This document shows, one piece after another, positions 58,192 through 64,000 of a stretch of DNA of 64,000 nucleotides (positions within the stretch are counted from its first letter, which is position 1; every line of letters begins with the position of its first letter). This DNA is from Armillaria gallica. Taxonomy: Eukaryota; Basidiomycota; Agaricomycetes; Agaricales; Physalacriaceae. The stretch lies in the NCBI GenBank assembly GCA_037576215.1, contig JBANDB010000005.1, positions 2,976,001-3,040,000 on the forward strand. The letters run 5' to 3'. The position numbers and the translations under genes are program-made. The notes under the pieces were generated by a model. The model saw only the letters and a program-made list of their open reading frames with translations, ran no database searches and had not been told where the DNA came from.

Positions 58192-58740
58192 CTATGTAGA
58201 CCCCCTTTCTGCAGCATATGACAAGGGTGTATGTCCTGTGGAGTCTTTGCAATCTACATCAACCTGATCCAACTTCAATAACATCTCTACAATGTGTGTA
58301 AACCCCCATTTTGCAGCATAGGACAGGGGTGTACATCCTGTAGAGTCCTTGGAATTCACATTGACCTGATTAGACTGCACTAACATTTCTACAATCTGTG
58401 TAGACCCCCATTCTGCAGCATAGGACAAGGGTGTATGTCCTATGGAGTCCTTTCAATCCACATCAACCCTATCTGACTTCAATAATGTCTCTACAATTTG
58501 TGTAGACTCCCTTTCTGCAGCACAGGACATGGGTGTACATCCCATAAAGTTCTTGCAATTCACATTGACCCGATCAGACTGCAATAATATCTCTACAATC
58601 TGTGTGGACTCTCTTTCCACAGCATAGGACAAGGGTGTCCATTGTTCCCTAGAGTTCCAGGTATTTGGATCAATCTCTTCTTGATCAAGAAGTAGTTTCA
58701 CCATCTCAAGATTCCCACTGTGGATAGCTGTGACCAACAA
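58192..58740 (-). repeat. Ankyrin repeat array
   Basis: About five 34-residue (102-bp) units, each with the pattern D-x-TG-x-TPLSYAAE-x-GST-x-IVEMLL. Units are very similar at DNA level, for example the recurring GACAAGGGTGTATGTCCTGTGGAGTC on the plus strand, which suggests recent internal duplication or conversion, as known for hypervariable NLR repeat domains. Confidence 0.75.
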
Positions 58741-59087
58741 TGGTGTCTCACACTGACAAGGATCATCTCCTCAATCCAAAAGTACTTTTGTGATGTGCAA
58801 TAGGTTATACTGCATAGCAAAATGAAGTGCAACAGGCACCTTGTTGGATACTACCCTATCACAGGAAATATTTGTGACCTTTCCACAACATACTGAGTTA
58901 AGAAATGCAATGATTTCACCTGCCATTGTATGTTGGAGTTCACTAACATGGTATCTCCAGTAATCAAGTGAGTAGTGAAGAAATGGAGGGTTCAAATTAT
59001 AATAGTACTGGGGATATTTGTAGGTTGGGGAGAGGTATTCAACTGAGCTTGCAACAAATCCTACATAGACTGGGATGTGTTGTTCAT

Positions 59088-59190
59088 TGCTCTTGTCCTT
59101 GCTGTTGCTGGTGTTATTGTTGTCATTGTCACTATTGTTGCTGCTGTCATCACTAGTGTCATTGTTGCCATTGTTATGATATGACCTGAT
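59088..59190 (-). repeat. Trinucleotide-rich expansion inside the STAND gene
   Basis: TTG/CAT-type triplets (GTTATTGTTGTCATTGTC and similar) give a Met/Thr/Ala-rich stretch on the minus strand between the NACHT-associated region and the ankyrin repeats. It looks like imperfect microsatellite growth. Confidence 0.55.
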
Positions 59191-61425
59191 ATTATCTTTG
59201 TCATGATCAACATCAAAGGGGTGCCTAATAAAACCAACCTTTCAAAGTCCAATGACATATATGTCAGGCAAGTGCATGCGATAGTCTCTTGGAATTGAGG
59301 AAATAAATTGTCCTGCTGAGACATAAAAAACTCCTGTGTCGTATAATCTAATAAATTTGTCTTCAGCTTGTGCATAGAATAATCTGATCATTTAACTTAC
59401 GCACAAACCTCACTATAGGATCTTTAGACCATCCCAGCTGGTCTGCAATAATGACAAGTCCACCACAGACACTTCCCAAAAGATCTCTGCTGCAGAGATT
59501 ATCATGGTCTAGGACTGTCTTACCTGGTTCCACAGCCAATGCATGCTGAAGTTCCAACACAGTCAAGGGGCGCCTTGTAAATGCTATCCAGCCAAATATG
59601 CGATATGCAAGCTCCCTATCATACTTGCCTTGACTGTTGACCCTCTCCAGTGTCTTGTTATATGCACTTGTCATATTGTCAGGCAGTTTTCTAAGTACAA
59701 CTTGAAGGATCTTGGGAGTGGTGGCCTGAGCAAGTGAGTCCATGTGTAGCCCTGCCAGAAGGAACCTACAGAGTATCAATCAATAGGTTCCACAAGTATG
59801 ACTGCATAAGTAACACACATGCCATCAGCCTTTTTTGTGACTCCATTGAGTATCACCTGTTGCAGATCGTCTCGCCCCTCGATGAAGTGGGAAAGACGAC
59901 CATAAGAGAGCTTGCTCATGATATATGAACTGATATCCTTGTTGTCAGCTCGGATATCCAGCCTGGTATCTGCCTTGAACAATAATCCAATTGTAGTGAT
60001 GTCTCTTGATGTCACAAGGAGATGGATATTATTGCCTAATGACTTTATGATATTGATTAGCTCCTCTTGTTTATTCATTTTCTCCTGTGGGTTACCACTG
60101 GTGAACTCATCCAGTGCATCTAGTACAATGTAGACACGGTAGAATGATCCCAACTCTTGTGAAAGGATGTTGGTAAGAACATTAAGGGAAGGTCGTGTTC
60201 CATCACGATGACACTGTTTATGGAGCAATGTGATTGAGTCAAAGAGGTCATTGTCTTGAACCAGCTGTTTCAAGAGGCTGCAGACAAGGTTATCTATGGT
60301 TTGTGTGGCCGCAGATTGGTAATTGCAGAAGATACAGAGGACGAGTGTCTTCCTCCCATGATCCAGTGACTGCAGATAGTCAATGATGATAGAAGCCAGG
60401 ATAGTCTTTCCAACACCCGCTGAAGAGATGTATTAACTTAAAGAGCAATGGGGATATATGACAAAATGACTGACGATTTCCCGGGCACCACAGGCACGAT
60501 GATGTCTCCGAACCATCTACCCACTGTCAGAACTGTTTAGACTCAAGAAACCAGCGCCCAGTATCCCCCACCCGCTGGCTCAGCTTCTCAGCTTGTACAG
60601 ACTTAAAATTCAAGTCACTGAGCCAAGCGATTACACGCATAAGGGTCTCATCTGTCAAACCATCAGTAACAGATCGGGGATGAAAACAAAGGGAGCGCAC
60701 CATCCTGGGTTTTCTGCGTCTGAATTTGTTGCTGTGATACACCATCCTTTATATGCGCCACCTGGCCACGGATTTCGAGGACGTTCATGTCTACACGACC
60801 TGTGACTTGTTCGATCCGGTTGGCACTATCCAAAACGCCATCGACCTTCGTGTCGATCGCCTGAGATAAGGTGCTGTATGTCACGCTTAGCATTGACTAG
60901 CTTGAGCATGGAAGACACTTACAAATGGTCACGCTGTACAGCGACGATCATCAAAGACTTGATCCTCTCGATCTTCTTCAGAGCATCCTCCACGCTCTCC
61001 TTTTTGAACTTCCACAATAGTCTGCGCTTCACCGCTTTGACCTTCCCCAACAGTCCGCTCTTTACCGTTTCTGTACCAGACTCGATCACCTTTGCCATCG
61101 CACCGCTCGATCCAGGCCCGATCACCTTTTCCGTCGTACCACTCGGTGCAAGCTCGAACTCCTTTGTGAGATCCTCGAGTAACGCGGTAAGTTGCACGAC
61201 AGGACCGGACAGCCGTTGCATCGTCACCAGCCATAGGTCATTTGACTCTGCCGTGTCGGTGAGGGATCCCACCTCATCCAGCCAATGCACCAGACCCAAA
61301 AGCTCCATGGAAAGGCTACGACGTTCTTTGGATGCCTCTTTGACATCCTTGAGATATTCGAAGATAGTCCAGGAGACCTCAGTGAGGGCGACAATGGACG
61401 AAGCGATTCCTAGCGCTTCTGCCAT

Positions 61426-63462
61426 GGTCGGTGATGAGGAGTAAGGTTATACGTGGGTAGCTTGCCCTGTCGTTGAAATCAAAGTCCGATTCACAGCCTT
61501 ACAGCCACCAGGCAATGATGTTGTGCTGTATTCTGTCGTAATGGGAAAAATATCACTTGTGTTACGTTCTTGAAAATCGCGACTGGCACGCGTCCTCCTC
61601 AGTCATATTCAAGGGGGCGTAAGAGAATCGTAGTTGATATATTGTATCCAGAGGGGAAACATTAAACCTTGTTCGCGCTAGTCCTACCCTTGTTGCATGC
61701 ACGGAAACAATAATGACCTTCACAGAGTCACACAGCTTGGGCGTCCACCGCTGCTGATGACAGCCGCTGCACAGCCGCATGTCCGGTAGCATCAAACCAT
61801 ATGGTGTGCGAAGCACCGATATTAATGTTATCGATGCCTGTGTTCATTGATTTGGTGCGAACCTGAGAGAGGCACCCAGTTCAATGATTGCTAGTATGAA
61901 GTCGATCTGGCGATAGTTGAGTAGGTAGCTACAAGGTCAAAGACTGAACCAACTTGTTCGTCACATGTGGATACGTATTGATGACATTTCTCATCATCTT
62001 CCATGCTTCCATATTCTGCACCGCGGATGTTAATGTTGAATCCGACTTCCTCATGGAGTGCGGGAGATGATTGTTGCTCCGTGCTACTTTTAGTCGGATA
62101 TCTGTAAGTATTAGCAGGCCGAGATCCGAATATGAGACTCGAGACCCTCTATCGATGCCATACACTATAACGGTAGGCGTGTAAGCCAAGACTAGAGAAG
62201 AAATTTTTGAGGCAGTCAAGATCGCGAACCGTATATCCGGTTAGATCTTCATCTCCAGTCATGCTATTCTTAGAGGATGCTCGAGGACGAGACTGGTGGC
62301 GGTAAATGCCATCGCATGAGAGCTCTGAGTATCTGAAGAACTGCATATTATCCGGTCGAGATCAGAGATGTTCTGAGAAATGTTGTTGTGGTTTGGCTAT
62401 CGATCTGGAGTAATCATGTTAAGAGTGAGATATGAATCTCGTTGTTATGCCGAAACTCAGACGATGCAGTCTTCGGGGTACGAGGTGTGCCGTCGGCGTC
62501 ATTTGAGGAGAGTGATTGAGATCTCGTGCAGACCTCAAAGATGGAACGGTCTTCTCTTCCCGACAGAAACTGCAAGTCGTTAGACGGCCCCATTGTGGAA
62601 TTAATCAACGAAAAGGATAAGGGGAGACGACTATGTGAAGAAACGTCAGTAAGTGATTAGGGGGTAAAAGATAGAACTAACATGAGAATGAATCGTAGTA
62701 GACCCTTCCTATCGTGTCCGTTTTGTATGAGGCGACGCTCTTGAGGTCGTATCCGATTTCTCACTTACAAAGCTGAATATCTTACGCTTAGCAAAGTCAC
62801 GGCAGACGTGTACGGAAACTGACTAGCCTACCTAACTCAATCACAGATAGACTTTTGGCACTGGCAGTCGACGGGATGGTCCATGGCAGCCTGTGTCACT
62901 GTTAAAAGATGGGTTAGTTGTCGGACTTACAACAGAGAAAATCCACATACGATATCGGAGCATAATCGCGAACCTTCATTACTAACGGTTATCATTTATA
63001 GGGAGTACTTGGTCGCGTAAGTCTGCGAACGTTTGCAAGGCGCGCCATCTTATAAATATCAGAGAGCAGCGGTGACATCGAAGAGGGGGACGAGGTGAGA
63101 TGTAATGGGTAGGAATCGTAGACATAGGGAGTCGCCGTCGTCGTCGTTGGCCACCGCTGGCGTCTTGAGGAATAGCTCTGAGTATGAAGCCTGGTATTGA
63201 ACGTTTGAACGTTGAACCCGAGCTGGAGGCGCGAAGAGAAAAGAATAGTTTATGATGAAGATGACGGTCGCGATGAAAAGCGTTGACTGCCCTTTTTGGA
63301 CTTGCGTATATGGTGGCTGTGCTGCACCGACTCTTGCTTATCACTATCAGCAGATAATTTGCCATATTGCTCCCCGCTTTCCTGACTAAAAATTCACTCT
63401 GGACTCATAACGTGGCTGCGGAATCATGCATCAGCGTCGAAGAAAGCGCCGTGTACCATACC
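61426..63462. other. No firmly supported gene
   Basis: The composition changes here to more CG dinucleotides and fewer repeats. Short minus-strand frames at 61929-62219, 62149-62346 and 62414-62608 look mildly protein-like (GREDRSIFEVCTRSQSLSS, DLDCLKNFFSSLG), but I could not join them with GT-AG introns into one frame, and no family is recognised. They may be remnants of a host gene. Confidence 0.3.
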
Positions 63463-63851
63463 ATGGAGAATACAACGTTGACCGAGGAGATGGGCGCAGA
63501 ATCCAGTGAACGATTATCTGAAAAGCCCTTGACGTTTCCTACCCCTCATATCCGCAGGGATAGATATCTCTATTATCCCCCGGCCGAAGCCATGGCACCG
63601 ATGGTGAGCCTGCTGTTTTACTTTTCGTCTTTCTCCTCAAGGCTCTTCTACAGGTCCGTTGTAATCTTCAATTTTGCGATGGGCTACCGGGTTCAACGTT
63701 TGTTAAGGTGCATACGCTACGTCCTTTGTTGTTCGTCACAGACTAGACTGTTTCACAGTTTCATAACCAAATCCCGGTGCTCACCGGGACCGACTTGCTG
63801 CGCGTCCAGCTCCCCACCCTTTGGCCAATGGCGATCCGGATTCCTTCATGA
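63463..63851 (+). CDS. Hypothetical small protein with two introns
   Basis: Exons 63463-63603, 63654-63707 and 63759-63851 join in frame through introns 63604-63653 (GTGAGC to ACAG) and 63708-63758 (GTGCAT to ACAG), giving 95 residues. The start chosen is ATGGAGAATACAACG. Features are an acidic N-terminus, FPTPHIRRDRYLYYPPAE, and LTGTDLLRVQLPTLWP near the end. No domain is recognised. The fit of two short introns to an open frame is the main support. An unspliced frame (63367-63936) is an alternative. Confidence 0.3.
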
Positions 63852-64000
63852 TGCAAGCAAGTGTCTGCGCCTACCTGCGGCTAGATCGGAGGTACTGATA
63901 TTCATGACCACCGTCATCACAACGCTGGATCAATGACGCGTTTCTACAGAACGCCTACTCTCGATGGACTTTGGGATCGACCAACCTCCTTGCGGCGAAC

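Larger units (their letters stand above)
58178..61425 (-). pseudogene. STAND (NLR-like) NTPase with ankyrin repeats, broken and 3' truncated
   Basis: Starts MAEALGIASSIVALTEV, a helical N-terminal domain typical of fungal STAND proteins, then a coiled-coil-like stretch (QAIDTKVDGVLDSANRIEQV). Removing intron 60420-60474 restores the P-loop GNPGVGKT. VYIVLDALDEF (Walker B), LVTSRD, FLLAGLHMDSLA, ELQHALAVEPG and DYTTQEFF follow, all usual in NACHT-type STAND proteins. The C-terminus has at least five ankyrin repeats (TPLSYAAE, IVEMLL). Such proteins act as signal-sensing switches in fungal self/non-self recognition. TGA codons at 60527-60529 (KQF-stop-QWVDG), about 58768 and about 58453 and a TAG at the end break it, and it stops at a repeat near 58177. 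Confidence 0.75.

Noticed and set aside
58192..58740. CRISPR-like or satellite array
   Set aside because: The 102-bp periodicity is explained by 34-residue ankyrin repeats in frame on the minus strand.

Overview
The window looks like repeat-rich DNA of a filamentous basidiomycete, most likely an Agaricomycete. The pointers are roughly 45-60 bp GT-AG introns, KDZ (Kyakuja-Dileera-Zisupton) transposases with CxC2-type cysteine clusters, a Ty3/gypsy chromovirus with a C-terminal chromodomain, hAT transposons, and a STAND (NLR-like) NTPase with ankyrin repeats. No bacterial genes, rRNA, tRNA or CRISPR were seen. I cannot name the species.

Most of the window (about 1.6-54.7 kb) reads as one nest of transposons. 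A broken Ty3/gypsy copy (D, 1645-5028) is cut at its 3' side by KDZ element A (5029 to about 54660). A carries a 989-bp non-autonomous hAT element (8568-9556) and an LTR-type insertion (about 10240-11885). KDZ element B (14616-50429) sits inside A, flanked by a perfect 9-bp target duplication. B carries a hAT element (20516-26468) and a Ty3/gypsy element (26824-45642, perfect 5-bp duplication). A third KDZ element, C (about 33751-44494), sits inside the integrase region of that gypsy. After subtracting insertions, A, B and C each come to roughly 11 kb. A and B share one layout: left terminal inverted repeat (TIR), accessory genes 1, 2, 3 and 4, transposase, right TIR. C shares gene 1 and the transposase but carries two genes with RNase H1 N-terminal (viroplasmin-fold) domains in the middle.

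The gypsy at 26824-45642 is the best preserved element. It has an upstream membrane-anchored reading frame whose stop overlaps the gag start, gag with a CCHC knuckle, pol in the -1 frame (protease, RT, RNase H, integrase, chromodomain) and a primer-binding site that is an exact 13-nt complement of its own LTR, which suggests self-priming. The frame-breaking stops in gypsy pol, the C genes, the hAT transposase and the STAND gene are nearly all TGA, often where arginine is expected. That fits CGA to TGA (CpG to TpG) decay. A and B are older and carry mixed lesions.

Right of the nest, 54.7-56.9 kb holds no recognisable gene and 56860-57965 is a second copy of the 1.1-kb LTR-like repeat. A STAND-ankyrin pseudogene occupies 58178-61425 on the minus strand, with its 3' end cut near a short palindromic repeat. 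The last 2.5 kb has one weakly supported small gene (63463-63851).
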